Source: Paenibacillus sp. LHD-117 (GTDB lineage: Bacteria > Bacillota > Bacilli > Paenibacillales > Paenibacillaceae). Taken from it: 64,000 bases of DNA. How positions within the stretch are numbered: the first letter of the stretch is position 1; each line of letters starts with the position of its first letter. Made by a program: the position numbers and the translations under genes. Under the pieces are notes generated by a model. The model was not told where the DNA came from, did not search any database, and was given only the letters and a program-made list of their open reading frames with translations. Of this stretch, positions 8,541 to 17,472 are shown piece after piece. The stretch covers positions 90,350 to 154,349 of the forward strand of contig NZ_JAVFVT010000014.1 of NCBI RefSeq assembly GCF_030929555.1, written 5' to 3'.

Positions 8541-9605
8541 ATGCATATTGAAGTGCGCGGATTAAGTAAAAGCTTCGGCGACTTCCACGCCGTGAAAGAC
8601 GTTGGCTTCGACATCGAGAAGGGCAAGCTGATCGGATTGCTCGGCCCAAGCGGCGGCGGCAAGACGTCCATTCTTCGCATGTTGGCGGGTCTCGAGACGC
8701 CGTCCAGCGGTGATATCGTGTTCCATGGCAAACGCGTCAACGATCTGCCTCCGCAAGAGCGCGGCATCGGATTCGTGTTCCAAAACTATGCGCTGTTCAA
8801 ACATATGACGGTTTACGATAACGTGGCGTTCGGACTTAAGGTGAAGAAGCTGTCGAAGGAGAAGATCCGCGAGCGGGTCATGTATCTGGTCGAACTGACG
8901 GGCCTCAAAGGCTTCGAGCATCGTTACCCGCACCAACTGTCGGGCGGCCAGCGCCAGCGGGTCGCGTTCGCGAGAGCGTTAGCGCCGGAGCCGCAGCTGC
9001 TGCTGCTCGACGAGCCGTTCGCGGCGATCGACGCGAAGATCCGGACAGAGCTCCGCACTTGGCTCAAGGATATGATCGAGCGCGTCGGCATTACGTCGAT
9101 CTTCGTTACGCATGACCAAGAGGAAGCGATCGAGGTCGCCGACGAAATCATGATCATTAACAAAGGCCGCTTGGAGCAGAAAGGCAGCCCATGGGCGATT
9201 TACAAAAATCCAGAGACGCCGTTCGTCGCAAGCTTTATCGGCGAATCGACGATCGTAGACAATATTTCTTCGTTAAAAGGTTTCGACGCGGCCGTCGAGC
9301 TCCCGGGCACGAAGGCGCTTATCCGTCCGGAATACATCGAGCACGGCAAGCCGGGCGAGATCAAGCTTGCATCGGCGGCAATGCCGGCTACGGTCCGGCA
9401 TCTTCATTTTCGCGGCAGCGAATGGATGGTGGAGCTCGCGATCGGGGATACGAAACTCATCACGTACCGCTCCTTGGAGAGGGAAGTGCTCCAGGTAGGC
9501 GAACAAGTCCATGTGCTGGTACACCGTGCGTATATGTTCAACGACAATGACAGCTGGATCATGGAGAATCCGCTGAAGGTCGATCCGATGCCGATCCATA
9601 TCTAA
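8541..9605 (+). CDS. cysA: sulfate/thiosulfate ABC ATPase CysA
   Basis: A 354-residue ATPase: Walker A GPSGGGKT (35-42), Q-loop near residue 81, ABC signature LSGGQ (133-137), Walker B LLLLDEPF (153-160), switch His in VTHDQEEA. A C-terminal TOBE-like extension starts around residue 240, as in CysA. The D-loop reads AAIDAKIR instead of the more common GALDAKVR. It powers the CysT/CysW channel. A potA/malK-type ATPase looks similar alone, but the operon settles the role. Confidence 0.92.
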   Translation: MHIEVRGLSKSFGDFHAVKDVGFDIEKGKLIGLLGPSGGGKTSILRMLAGLETPSSGDIVFHGKRVNDLPPQERGIGFVFQNYALFKHMTVYDNVAFGLKVKKLSKEKIRERVMYLVELTGLKGFEHRYPHQLSGGQRQRVAFARALAPEPQLLLLDEPFAAIDAKIRTELRTWLKDMIERVGITSIFVTHDQEEAIEVADEIMIINKGRLEQKGSPWAIYKNPETPFVASFIGESTIVDNISSLKGFDAAVELPGTKALIRPEYIEHGKPGEIKLASAAMPATVRHLHFRGSEWMVELAIGDTKLITYRSLEREVLQVGEQVHVLVHRAYMFNDNDSWIMENPLKVDPMPIHI

Positions 9606-9644
9606 TCACGCTAACGACTTTCACGAGAAAGAGTTGTTGACCAG

Positions 9645-10697
9645 ATGATACGAATTCGAGAATTACACAAGCGGCTGCTCGCTTCGTTGATCATAATGAC
9701 GACGATCTTGACCGCGGCCGGCTGCGGAAAGGAAGAAGCCGCTGTCGATGCTCTGCAAGGAGACGTAACGTTAGTCGTGGGCGCTTATTCCGTTGTAAGG
9801 GATGCGTTTGCGGAGCTGCTGCCGGCATTTCAGGAGCAATGGCTGAAGGAGACAGGGCAGCGGGTGGTTTTCCAGGAATCGTACGAAGCGTCCGGCACGC
9901 AAGCAAGGGCCATCGCGGGAGGTTTCGAAGCCGACGTGGCGGTGCTGGCGATGGAAGGCGACCTCGATAAGATCGAAACCGCGGGATTCATCGATCATGA
10001 TTGGCGCGCAGGCAGCGAGGGCGGAATGATTACGGAATCCATCGTGGTGCTCGGCACGCGGGAAGGCAATCCGCTTGGCATCCGGGACTGGGAAGACCTG
10101 ACGGAGGACGGAGTGAAGGTGCTTTATCCGAATCCGAAGACGTCCGGCGGCGCGCAGTGGGATATTAACGCGATTTATGGCGCGGGTCTCAAACGGTCGG
10201 AGGAGCTCGAAGGCACGAAATCGGAGGCTTACGCGAAGTCGTTCCTGGAGGCGATCCACGCGAATGTGGAGTCGCTGGACAAGAGCGGCCGGGCTTCAAT
10301 GGCTGCCTTCGAATACGGAGTAGGCGACGTCATCGTGACGTACGAGAACGAGCTGAGAGCACGCATTCAGCAGGGCGTGCCTTACGAGATCGTCGTGCCG
10401 AAACATACGATATTAATTCAGAATCCCGCGGCGGTCGTGGATAAGAACGTCGACAAACACGGAACGCGGAAAGTAGCCGAAGCGTTCATCGCTTATCTTC
10501 ACACCGAAGAAGCCCAGCGCATCTTTGTCAATCACGGCTTCCGCCCGGTTAGTCCCGTCGTGAAGCAGGAGACGAGCGGTCAATTCGCGGTACCGGAAGG
10601 GTTGTTCGATATTTCGTATTTGGGCGGATGGGACGAAGTGCGGAAGAAACTGTATGCCAAGAAGGGCGTGTGGTACCAGGTGCTCGCCGGCATTTAG
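9645..10697 (+). CDS. sbp: sulfate-binding lipoprotein Sbp/CysP
   Basis: A 350-residue periplasmic-type sulfate binding protein. Signal peptide with lipobox LTAAGC (Cys27), then the family blocks SYEASGTQARAIAGGFEADV and PNPKTSGGAQWDINAIYG that surround the buried oxyanion. It is anchored outside the cell and supplies the CysTWA importer. The gene comes last in the operon, the reverse of many other sulfate operons. Sulfate versus thiosulfate preference cannot be decided from sequence. Confidence 0.9.
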   Translation: MIRIRELHKRLLASLIIMTTILTAAGCGKEEAAVDALQGDVTLVVGAYSVVRDAFAELLPAFQEQWLKETGQRVVFQESYEASGTQARAIAGGFEADVAVLAMEGDLDKIETAGFIDHDWRAGSEGGMITESIVVLGTREGNPLGIRDWEDLTEDGVKVLYPNPKTSGGAQWDINAIYGAGLKRSEELEGTKSEAYAKSFLEAIHANVESLDKSGRASMAAFEYGVGDVIVTYENELRARIQQGVPYEIVVPKHTILIQNPAAVVDKNVDKHGTRKVAEAFIAYLHTEEAQRIFVNHGFRPVSPVVKQETSGQFAVPEGLFDISYLGGWDEVRKKLYAKKGVWYQVLAGI

Positions 10698-10722
10698 ATG
10701 AGGATATGAATAAGCTAACCGG

Positions 10723-10758
10723 AACCAGCCGACCTCCTTGCGAGTCGGTTGGTTTTTT
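10723..10758 (+). terminator. terminator of sulfate operon
   Basis: AACCAGCCGAC (10723-10733) pairs with GTCGGTTGGTT (10744-10754), followed by TTTT. Confidence 0.85.
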
Positions 10759-10886
10759 CGGTTGAGTCAATCGCGTTATTGCTATAGAATAGGGAGATGT
10801 CTCGCGTGATGCAATGATCGACTGAACGGGACCCGAACGTTCGCATATTGAGATTGCATTATCGGCCCAAATCGACTACCATTAGT

Positions 10887-10901
10887 TTAGAATAATTCTA
10901 A
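10887..10901. promoter_or_regulatory. PerR-type 7-1-7 box upstream of fur
   Basis: TTAGAAT-A-ATTCTAA, a perfect inverted heptamer repeat of the PerR type, 76 bp before the fur start. In Bacillus subtilis fur is known to be repressed by PerR, so the placement is biologically expected. Confidence 0.75.
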
Positions 10902-10977
10902 ATTATTTGCTTTGGTATATGAATAATCATACACGTAAACCAAAAATAGATGATTCGGCGGAAGGGAGCGGAGCGGA

Positions 10978-11454
10978 ATGAACGTTTCGGCTGAGATCGA
11001 CAAAATAAAACGGGCGCTGATGGAGAACGGCTCCAAGCTGACGACGCAACGGGAAATCATCGTGCGCGTGCTGCTGGAGAACGAACAAGACCACTTGAGC
11101 GCCGAGGACGTATATATGCTCGTGAAGGAGAAGTTTCCGGAGATCGGGCTTGCGACGGTCTACCGGACGCTGGAGCTTCTGGCGGATCTGCAGGTTGTAG
11201 CGAAGATGAATTTCGGCGACGGAGTCGCGAGATACGATCTTCGGGGCGAAGGCCAAGAGCATATGCACCATCATCTGATCTGCGAGAAATGCGGCGCGCT
11301 GGACGAGATCAAGGAAGACTGGCTGACGGAGCTGGAAGAGAGGCTTGAGCGCGAATACGGATTTAAAGTGCTTGATCACCGGCTTGATTTTATCGGCAAT
11401 TACAAGGAATGTTCGAATGGCGAATGCAAGCGGGGGAACAAAGCTGTTTCGTAA
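10978..11454 (+). CDS. fur: ferric uptake regulator Fur
   Basis: A 158-residue Fur-family repressor. The winged helix contains IGLATVYRTLELLADL (recognition helix), then the metal-binding HMHHHLICEKCG region and two Cys pairs (CEKC and CSNGEC) for structural zinc. The sequence follows Bacillus Fur more closely than PerR or Zur (LTTQREIIVRVLLENEQDHL, FGDGVARYDLR). It represses iron-uptake genes when Fe(II) is plentiful; a matching Fur box occurs at 14275-14289 in this window. GAAGGGAG precedes the ATG. Confidence 0.88.
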   Translation: MNVSAEIDKIKRALMENGSKLTTQREIIVRVLLENEQDHLSAEDVYMLVKEKFPEIGLATVYRTLELLADLQVVAKMNFGDGVARYDLRGEGQEHMHHHLICEKCGALDEIKEDWLTELEERLEREYGFKVLDHRLDFIGNYKECSNGECKRGNKAVS

Positions 11455-11520
11455 GCGAATGCATGAATCGGGTGTTCTTTGCTTGTTGAATCAATCGATT
11501 AGGTTGCTTGCTTTATCAAT

Positions 11521-11557
11521 AAGAAACCGCCGGAAGCTATTATTCCGGCGGTTTCTT
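11521..11557. terminator. strong bidirectional terminator
   Basis: AAGAAACCGCCGGAA (11521-11535) pairs perfectly over 15 bp with TTCCGGCGGTTTCTT (11543-11557). It separates fur from the converging CWC gene. Confidence 0.9.
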
Positions 11558-11574
11558 TGATCATTTCGTATGGA

Positions 11575-11796
11575 TTACGATCGCGGGTCTGCCGGAGAGG
11601 AAGATTCTTCGGCGGAGGAGAAGCCTTCCGTGCAATGGCGGCATATGCAGGATTTATTCCGCGCTTCTTCTGGCACGAGCGCCAACAGCTCTTGCGGGAA
11701 CTTTGCATGGAAGCACCAGCACTCGTTAGCCTTCGTCCCCGGTTCCTTCAGCGCGCAGCCATTATCGCTTCCGCAGATCGGGCAGCGGTCCGTCAT
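11575..11796 (-). CDS. small cysteine-rich CWC family protein
   Basis: A 73-residue cytosolic protein with seven cysteines: CPIC, C14, CWC and CICRHC. The CPxCG...CWC...C.CxxC arrangement matches the Cys_rich_CWC family, probably a zinc-binding fold of unknown role. AAGGAGTG precedes the ATG at 11796. It begins 15 bp after the HAD phosphatase gene on the same strand, so the two likely share a transcript. Confidence 0.8.
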   Translation of the reverse strand: MTDRCPICGSDNGCALKEPGTKANECWCFHAKFPQELLALVPEEARNKSCICRHCTEGFSSAEESSSPADPRS

Positions 11797-11810
11797 GGAT
11801 TCGTCACTCC

Positions 11811-12605
11811 TTAGGACAAAACGAATTTTTCGATGACATGCCTAACGCCTTCTTCATTGTTGGAGAACGTGACGTAGTCGGCGATCTCCTTCAGCGTGTC
11901 GATCGCATTGCCCATGGCAACGCCGAGCCCGGCCGCCTGAATCATCTCGCGATCGTTCCAGGCATCGCCCATGGCTATGGTCTGATCCATCGTGCAGCCG
12001 AGATGTTCGGCCATGAATTGCAAAGCGTGGCCTTTGGTCCCTTCTTTGTGCATGAACTCCAGGTAATGCGCCTTGGACTTCGTAATATGGACCCGGTCGC
12101 CGATCAGCGGGGCAAGCTCGAGCGCGATTTCGTCTAGGCGGGCAGGATCGTCGATGACGAGCATTTTGTTCATCGGCTTACGGATCAGTTTGTCGAAATC
12201 GGGTTCGATTTTGTAAGGTATGTTGGACAGCTTGGAGTAGGCCTTAATCCGGTCGTTATCCTCCGTCCCGTACAACTCGTCGTCTACGTACAGTTGCAGA
12301 TGAAGCCCTTGCTTTTGGCAATATTCATGCAACTCGACTGCGGCGTCCGTCGGCACGTTGCGCTCGTAGAGCACCTGGCCGTCCAGCAGCGTTTTGACTA
12401 GCGCTCCCTGATACGTAATAATAGGTACATTAAGTTCGATCTGGCGGGCAATCTTCTGCGCCGACGCGAACATGCGACCGGTCGCGAGCGTAACGGTCAC
12501 ACCCGCGGCTATTGCGGCTTCCATCGCTTTTTTGGTCCCTTCGGTCACGGTCAATTCGTCAGTCAGCAGCGTATCGTCTACATCAATGGCAATCAGCTTA
12601 TACAT
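11811..12605 (-). CDS. Cof-type HAD phosphatase
   Basis: A 264-residue HAD hydrolase of the Cof/YwpJ class. Motif I DVDDT (Asp8, Asp10), motif II around residue 41 (ATGR), and motif III/IV GDAWNDREM near residue 213; a C2 cap lies between. Such enzymes dephosphorylate sugar phosphates, flavin mononucleotide or other small phosphates; the substrate cannot be told here. It is transcribed away from the S41 protease and ahead of the CWC gene. Confidence 0.9.
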   Translation of the reverse strand: MYKLIAIDVDDTLLTDELTVTEGTKKAMEAAIAAGVTVTLATGRMFASAQKIARQIELNVPIITYQGALVKTLLDGQVLYERNVPTDAAVELHEYCQKQGLHLQLYVDDELYGTEDNDRIKAYSKLSNIPYKIEPDFDKLIRKPMNKMLVIDDPARLDEIALELAPLIGDRVHITKSKAHYLEFMHKEGTKGHALQFMAEHLGCTMDQTIAMGDAWNDREMIQAAGLGVAMGNAIDTLKEIADYVTFSNNEEGVRHVIEKFVLS

Positions 12606-12699
12606 AAGTACGGTAAGGCTCCTCTCGGCATCCAGTCTCTATCGTCATAATAAAGTTGATTGTAGCGAAATTCGAGCCTACATACAAGGAGATCATCAC

Positions 12700-14121
12700 A
12701 TGTACAATAATGCGTCAACCCAGGCGAAGCAGCGCTCCGGCGCCCTCTACGCGATCGGGGCGATCCTGCTGCTCGCCGCCGGCTTCGCGCTCGGCATGAT
12801 GTTCATGGGAACGCGGTATCCGGTTATCAAGGAACCGCTATTCAAGCAGTTTAACGCTTCTTACACCCATATCCTAAACGATTATTTGAACGGCGCGACG
12901 CCGGAGCAGCTCATTCAAGGAGCGGCGACCGGCATGGTTGAGGCGCTGGAAGATCCATATTCGCATTATTTGGCCGGCGACAAGGGGGAAGAGTACACGC
13001 AGTCGTACGAAGGCCAGTTCTACGGCATCGGGGCGGAGATGAAGCAAGAGGACGGCAAAGTGATGATAAGCGTAATCATCAAAGATACGCCGGCGGAACG
13101 GGCGGGGCTGCAGCCGGGCGATGTGATCATCGCGGTAGACGGCAAGGACGTCACCGGCAAGACGTTGCAGGATCTGCTGGGCATCGTGCGGGGAGACGAA
13201 GGCACGACGATCAAGATCCGCGTCCACAGGGCTGCCGAGCAGGAGCCGCTGGAATTTACGATGAAGCGGGCAGCCATCCCCGTGCATACCGTCACCTCAG
13301 AGAGGCTTGAAGGGGGCATTGGGCTTATTACGATCAGCCGGTTCGCGGAAGAGACGGCTAAGGAGTTCAAGGCGGAGCTAGAGAAGCTGAAGGCGGATGG
13401 CGAGCTGAAGGGTTTGCTGCTCGACCTTCGCTCGAATCCCGGAGGTCTTCTGCAGCCGACAACCGAAATCGCGAGCATCCTCATACCCAAGGACAAAAAA
13501 ATTCTGGACATCGTCTACAAAAACGAACGAAGAATCGTATCGCTAAAGTCCAAACAGCAGGAAGAGTGGAAGGCGCCGATCGTCGTGCTCGTGAACGGAC
13601 GTTCCGCTAGCGCGAGCGAGGTGCTCGCATCGGCACTGAAGGAATCGGCAGGAGCTGTCCTTGTCGGTGAGAAGACCTACGGCAAGGGCGTCGTGCAAGG
13701 CTTCAAGCAGTTCAAGGACGGGTCCGTGATCAGCCTGACGGAAGCGCAGTGGAAGACGCCGGGCGGCACGTGGATCAACAAACAAGGCGTCGCGCCGGAT
13801 CATGTCGTCGCGCTGCCGGAATACGCTTCGCTGCGTCAGCTCGCCCTTGGCACGGTGCTGAAGCGCGGGAGCTACGGAGACGAGGTCAAGTCGCTGCAAG
13901 GCATGCTTGGGGCGCTCGGCTATGCGCCTGTTGGCCAAGACGGCTTGTTCGACGCGGAGGCGGAAGCCGCTCTTCGCAAGTTCCAGGGCGACCATGGACT
14001 GGACGTTACCGGCAAGTTCGGCGACGCGACCAGCTATAAGCTGATTGAGCTGCTGCGCGCGAAGCTGAAGCAGGAAGACACGCAGGTGAAGAAAGGCATA
14101 GAGCTGCTGAAGCAGCAGTAA
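12700..14121 (+). CDS. S41 family C-terminal processing protease (CtpA/CtpB type)
   Basis: A 473-residue membrane-anchored protease. One N-terminal transmembrane helix (about 13-36), a PDZ domain (about 104-190), the S41 catalytic domain with Ser304 (in RSASASE) and Lys329 (in KTYGKG), and a C-terminal peptidoglycan-binding type 1 domain (about 388-452). This is the layout of Bacillus CtpB, which acts in sporulation signalling, and of CtpA. The ATG at 12700 was chosen because AAGGAG (12686-12691) sits eight bases before it; the open frame extends further upstream into the opposite-strand HAD gene. Confidence 0.9.
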   Translation: MYNNASTQAKQRSGALYAIGAILLLAAGFALGMMFMGTRYPVIKEPLFKQFNASYTHILNDYLNGATPEQLIQGAATGMVEALEDPYSHYLAGDKGEEYTQSYEGQFYGIGAEMKQEDGKVMISVIIKDTPAERAGLQPGDVIIAVDGKDVTGKTLQDLLGIVRGDEGTTIKIRVHRAAEQEPLEFTMKRAAIPVHTVTSERLEGGIGLITISRFAEETAKEFKAELEKLKADGELKGLLLDLRSNPGGLLQPTTEIASILIPKDKKILDIVYKNERRIVSLKSKQQEEWKAPIVVLVNGRSASASEVLASALKESAGAVLVGEKTYGKGVVQGFKQFKDGSVISLTEAQWKTPGGTWINKQGVAPDHVVALPEYASLRQLALGTVLKRGSYGDEVKSLQGMLGALGYAPVGQDGLFDAEAEAALRKFQGDHGLDVTGKFGDATSYKLIELLRAKLKQEDTQVKKGIELLKQQ

Positions 14122-14144
14122 GCGAAAGCGAATCCGAAAGCGAA

Positions 14145-14187
14145 AGGACTATCCCGGCGCCGTCATGGCGAGGATGGTCCTTTTTTT
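14145..14187 (+). terminator. terminator after S41 protease
   Basis: AGGACTATCC (14145-14154) pairs with GGATGGTCCT around a 17-nt loop, then a run of T. Confidence 0.8.
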
Positions 14188-14261
14188 ACGCGATCACGGC
14201 GCTGGGCTGGCGCAGCTTTGAAACATGCGCCATCTGGGCATGGTATTTTCTAACTCGCCTC

Positions 14262-14310
14262 TTGACAACGGGAATGATAATTACTATCATCTTAATGAGA
14301 GCGATTATCA
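14262..14310 (+). promoter_or_regulatory. promoter with two Fur boxes
   Basis: TTGACA (14262-14267), 17-bp spacer, TATCAT (14285-14290). Overlapping the -10 is TGATAAT-T-ACTATCA (14275-14289), 14 of 15 matches to the Fur 7-1-7 consensus. A weaker site, TGAGAGC-G-ATTATCA (14296-14310), starts exactly 21 bp later, two helical turns. Binding would block initiation, predicting induction by iron shortage. Confidence 0.75.
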
Positions 14311-14342
14311 AAGGTTGTATTCTTGGCGACGCGGGGTGGAGC

Positions 14343-14564
14343 ATGAAGAAGGTCAAATATTGCAAACGCAACTTGAAGCTCGGCTCGAAGTCGGTCTATA
14401 AGGCGATGAAGGAGAAGCATCCCGGGATCAAGCGGAAGAAAAGCGACTGCCTGGGCAATTGCAAGACGTGCAAGATGGAATGTTTTGTCGTCGTCAAGTC
14501 TAAGACCGTAAGCGCGCCAACCCCCGAGCTGCTATATAAACGTTTGAAAAAAATGATTGGTTAA
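14343..14564 (+). CDS. DUF1450 family small cysteine protein, iron-responsive
   Basis: A 73-residue protein resembling DUF1450 (YuzB-like), a thioredoxin-like ferredoxin-related fold. Cysteines at 7, 36, 40, 43 and 47 (CLGNCKTC) could hold a metal or iron-sulfur cluster. The protein is very basic (KRKKSDC region and C-terminal KRLKKMIG). The ATG at 14343 follows a GGGGTGGA site; an earlier in-frame ATG at 14262 would lie inside the promoter. Two Fur boxes sit on its promoter and ferritin follows, so a role in iron limitation is inferred. No biochemical function is established. Confidence 0.75.
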   Translation: MKKVKYCKRNLKLGSKSVYKAMKEKHPGIKRKKSDCLGNCKTCKMECFVVVKSKTVSAPTPELLYKRLKKMIG

Positions 14565-14585
14565 TTTAAAAGTTGGGAAATATAG

Positions 14586-14618
14586 GAGGGGCGGCCATTT
14601 GCCGCCTCTTATTTTTAT
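14586..14618 (+). terminator. terminator after DUF1450 gene
   Basis: GAGGGGCGGC pairs with GCCGCCTC (two-base bulge), followed by TTATTTTTATGT. Confidence 0.7.
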
Positions 14619-14659
14619 GTTAGAATGAGTACAAATAAGAAGGCGAGGTGCACATCTAT

Positions 14660-15166
14660 ATGAAAGACTCATTGGCCAAAGCTTTAAACGAACAAATGAA
14701 TTTCGAGTTTTACTCCGCCCATGTGTATCTTGCGATGGCTGCGTATTGCTCCGGAGACAGCCTGGACGGCTTCGCGAATTTCTTCATCGTTCAAGCGGAA
14801 GAAGAACGGTTCCACGCCATGAAGATCTATAAATTCCTGAACGACCGCGGCCGTCGCGCAACATTAGAAGCGCTGCCGGAGCCGACTAACGAATATACTT
14901 CCATCCTTCATGCCTTCGAACAAGGCTACAAGCACGAACAACAAAATACGGAGAGATTCTACAACCTGTCCGACCTCGCCATGAACGACCGCGAACATGC
15001 GACGATCAACTTCCTGAAGTGGTTCATCGACGAGCAGGTGGAAGAGGAAGCATTGTTCGACAGCATTATCAACAAGCTGAAGCGGATCGATAAGGACAGC
15101 AACGCCTTCTATATGCTGGACGCGGAATTTGCGGGACGTTCCTTCACGCCTCCGGCGGGGGAATAA
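14660..15166 (+). CDS. ftnA: ferritin
   Basis: A 168-residue non-haem ferritin of FtnA length. The di-iron ferroxidase ligands are all visible: Glu16, Glu49, His52 (EEERFH), Glu93 and Gln126, matching the E. coli FtnA spacing. It oxidises Fe(II) and stores Fe(III) in a 24-subunit cage. ATG at 14660 is preferred over GTG at 14648, because GAGGTG (14645-14650) is then correctly spaced. Placement beside fur and a Fur-box gene makes a small iron cluster. Confidence 0.92.
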   Translation: MKDSLAKALNEQMNFEFYSAHVYLAMAAYCSGDSLDGFANFFIVQAEEERFHAMKIYKFLNDRGRRATLEALPEPTNEYTSILHAFEQGYKHEQQNTERFYNLSDLAMNDREHATINFLKWFIDEQVEEEALFDSIINKLKRIDKDSNAFYMLDAEFAGRSFTPPAGE

Positions 15167-15199
15167 TCCTAAGCGGGACCGATCGTTCGGGAATTCGGG

Positions 15200-15250
15200 T
15201 AGAGCCACTCGCCAAGCATGTGAAACATGCTGGGAGGGCTCTATTTTTTT
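15200..15250 (+). terminator. terminator after ferritin
   Basis: TAGAGCC ... AGCATGT-GAA-ACATGCT ... GGCTCTA, a two-part stem, followed by seven T. Confidence 0.85.
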
Positions 15251-15284
15251 ATAATTCGGGTTTTCAGATAGGGAGAGGTGTAAT

Positions 15285-15845
15285 ATGATTGATTCAGCCT
15301 TGAAAAGCGACGCGGACAAGCTGATGCCGCTGCTTCTGTCGGCCATCGGTTCGATTGCGCATACGTTATCGGGCACGTCCGAAGATTCGGAAACATGGGA
15401 TGTCCTGCTCGGATACATCGGGCAAGAGCGGAACCGGATCAGCTACGGCAATATCATTGTGGATCGCAGGGACGGCGGTATCGCTGGGATGCTGATTTGT
15501 TATCCCGGCGATGAAGCGATCGAGTTGGATCGTCCGATAAGGGAGCGATTGGAGCGAAATTACGGGGCGGAGGCTGCCGGAGCGTTGGTGCCGGAATGCA
15601 AGCCCGGCGACTTCTACCTCGACGCCGTCGCGGTGGATGAGCGTTACCGGGGACAGGGCATCGCCAAAGCGCTGATCGCGGCTTTCGAAGAGCGCGGCAA
15701 AGCGGGCGGGTTCCGAAGGCTCTCTCTTATCGTCGAGCAATACAATGAAGGCGCGTACGCGCTGTACCGAAAGCTGGGTTTCGTCGATGACGGCTTATGG
15801 ATCGTAAGCGGCGGGACGTATATACGAATGATCAAAGAGCTGTAG
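15285..15845 (+). CDS. GNAT family N-acetyltransferase
   Basis: A 186-residue acetyltransferase. The acetyl-CoA loop appears as VDERYRGQGIAKALI (motif A, R/Q-x-x-G-x-G/A) in the C-terminal half, followed by NEGAYALYRKLGF (motif B). The N-terminal half carries acidic substrate-facing segments. The acceptor substrate is unknown. GGGAGAGG precedes the ATG. It is flanked by ferritin and a membrane glycosyltransferase without obvious functional linkage. Confidence 0.85.
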   Translation: MIDSALKSDADKLMPLLLSAIGSIAHTLSGTSEDSETWDVLLGYIGQERNRISYGNIIVDRRDGGIAGMLICYPGDEAIELDRPIRERLERNYGAEAAGALVPECKPGDFYLDAVAVDERYRGQGIAKALIAAFEERGKAGGFRRLSLIVEQYNEGAYALYRKLGFVDDGLWIVSGGTYIRMIKEL

Positions 15846-15888
15846 CCGTTCATGAAGTTTAGCGGACGGTTCTCTTAGGGGGAGAACG

Positions 15889-17472
15889 GTGAAAGAGGCA
15901 CTGAAGTCGTCGTTGGGGTGGATAAGGCGCAATCCGCTGCTTATTCTGTTGTTCGCTGTTGGAGCGCTCGTCAGATTGTGGTACGGAGGAGTGATCCCGC
16001 CTGGGCTTAATCAAGACGAAGCTTCTGTAGGCTACGATGCTTACGCGATCTTGCACTATGGGATTGACCGCAACGGAGCGAGCCTGCCCGTACATCTGAT
16101 CGCGTGGGGGAGCGGACAGAATGCGCTGTACGCCTACTTCTCCATGCCGTTTATTTATTTGTTCGGCTTGAATGTCTGGTCCGTGCGCGCGGTCAGCATG
16201 CTCTTCGGGCTGATCGGCATGGCAGCCATGTACGGCATCGGCAGGAGGATGTTCGACAGCCGCAAGGGAGTCCTGCTCGCGTTGTTCCTGACCGCCATCT
16301 GTCCTTGGCATATCATGATGTCCAGGTGGGGGCTGGAGTCGAATCTGTTCCCGACGCTGGCGCTGCTTGCGGTTTATTTCTTGCTGCTGGGACTAGAAAA
16401 GCCGAAGTGGCTATACGGCTCCACGATCATGCTTGCCTTGTCGCTGTACGCATACGGCACGGCTTACTTTTTTGTCCCGGTGTTCACCGTTGCCGCCGCG
16501 ACTTACCTGTGGGCTACGAAACGCGTGAAACCCGCCATCCTGCTGCTGCAGGCAGCTCTTCTGGCCGTCTTGTCTCTGCCTATCCTGTTGTTCCTTTATA
16601 TTAATAAAGCAGGTAAAGAGGCGATCGTAACGCCTTTCTTCACGATTCCGAAGCTAACGGTTCCGAGGGTGGAGCAAGTATCCGCGCTCTTCTCGGACGG
16701 TTTGGCGGAAGGGATCGCGCTTCGTGCGAATAAACTGCTGGAGCTGCTACTATCGCAGGACGACGGTTTGCCATGGAACGCGATTCCCGACTACGGCTAC
16801 ATATATCCGCTAGGGATTCCATTCATCGCGATCGGAATCGGCGTCGTCGCCGCGAAGATGTTCAAGAACAAAAGCGCGCCTCATGCCATCGTCTGTCTAT
16901 GGTTCGCGGCGGCGCTGCTCATGGCACTTATCATGGATATCAACATGAACCGGATCAACGTTATTTTTTATCCGATCTTATTGCTCGGTTCGGCAGGTTT
17001 AGTCTGGTTCGGCGAATGGATCCGCGATTCTCTTAAAATCGTGCTGCCCGCCTTCGTCATGTTGTTCGCGCTGTTCGGCTGGCATTACTTTACGAAGTAC
17101 CCGGACGAGATAGGTCCTACCTTCTACGAATCGTTCGGAGAAGCAGTCCGCTATGCCTCGGGCGAGACGGACGGCCCGATCGCGGTGACGGGCGCAGTGA
17201 ACATGCCTTATATCTACGTCTTGTTCTACGAGCGCGTCGATCCGCGTTCGTTCGTCGACACGGTGACCTATAGCAATCCCGGCGCGCCATTCCAGCAAGT
17301 GCGCTCATTCGGCAGGTATACGTTCGGCGACGCCGCGCCGGTACGCGGGAGGGCGGCCGCCTACGTCCTGCATAATAGCGAGCTTCCGCCTGCCGCAATT
17401 TTGGAAGGTTACGAGATTCGCAGATTCAAAAACTTTTCCGTCTTGACGGAAAAGGCTTCCAATTCGCTCTAA
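15889..17472 (+). CDS. GT-C fold membrane glycosyltransferase (GT39/PMT-like)
   Basis: A 527-residue integral membrane protein with about ten helices. Near the end of the first external loop is NQDEA (Asp43, Glu44), the acidic pair used by GT-C enzymes that take polyprenyl-phosphate sugars. The C-terminal region is a soluble outward domain. It probably transfers a sugar to a lipid, glycan or protein outside the membrane. GTG at 15889 follows AGGGGGAG. Donor and acceptor cannot be stated. Confidence 0.8.
   Translation: MKEALKSSLGWIRRNPLLILLFAVGALVRLWYGGVIPPGLNQDEASVGYDAYAILHYGIDRNGASLPVHLIAWGSGQNALYAYFSMPFIYLFGLNVWSVRAVSMLFGLIGMAAMYGIGRRMFDSRKGVLLALFLTAICPWHIMMSRWGLESNLFPTLALLAVYFLLLGLEKPKWLYGSTIMLALSLYAYGTAYFFVPVFTVAAATYLWATKRVKPAILLLQAALLAVLSLPILLFLYINKAGKEAIVTPFFTIPKLTVPRVEQVSALFSDGLAEGIALRANKLLELLLSQDDGLPWNAIPDYGYIYPLGIPFIAIGIGVVAAKMFKNKSAPHAIVCLWFAAALLMALIMDINMNRINVIFYPILLLGSAGLVWFGEWIRDSLKIVLPAFVMLFALFGWHYFTKYPDEIGPTFYESFGEAVRYASGETDGPIAVTGAVNMPYIYVLFYERVDPRSFVDTVTYSNPGAPFQQVRSFGRYTFGDAAPVRGRAAAYVLHNSELPPAAILEGYEIRRFKNFSVLTEKASNSL

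Noticed and set aside
12472..12699. Longer N-terminus for the S41 protease
   Set aside because: The extension lies over the opposite-strand HAD gene and its promoter and has no ribosome site; ATG 12700 has one.
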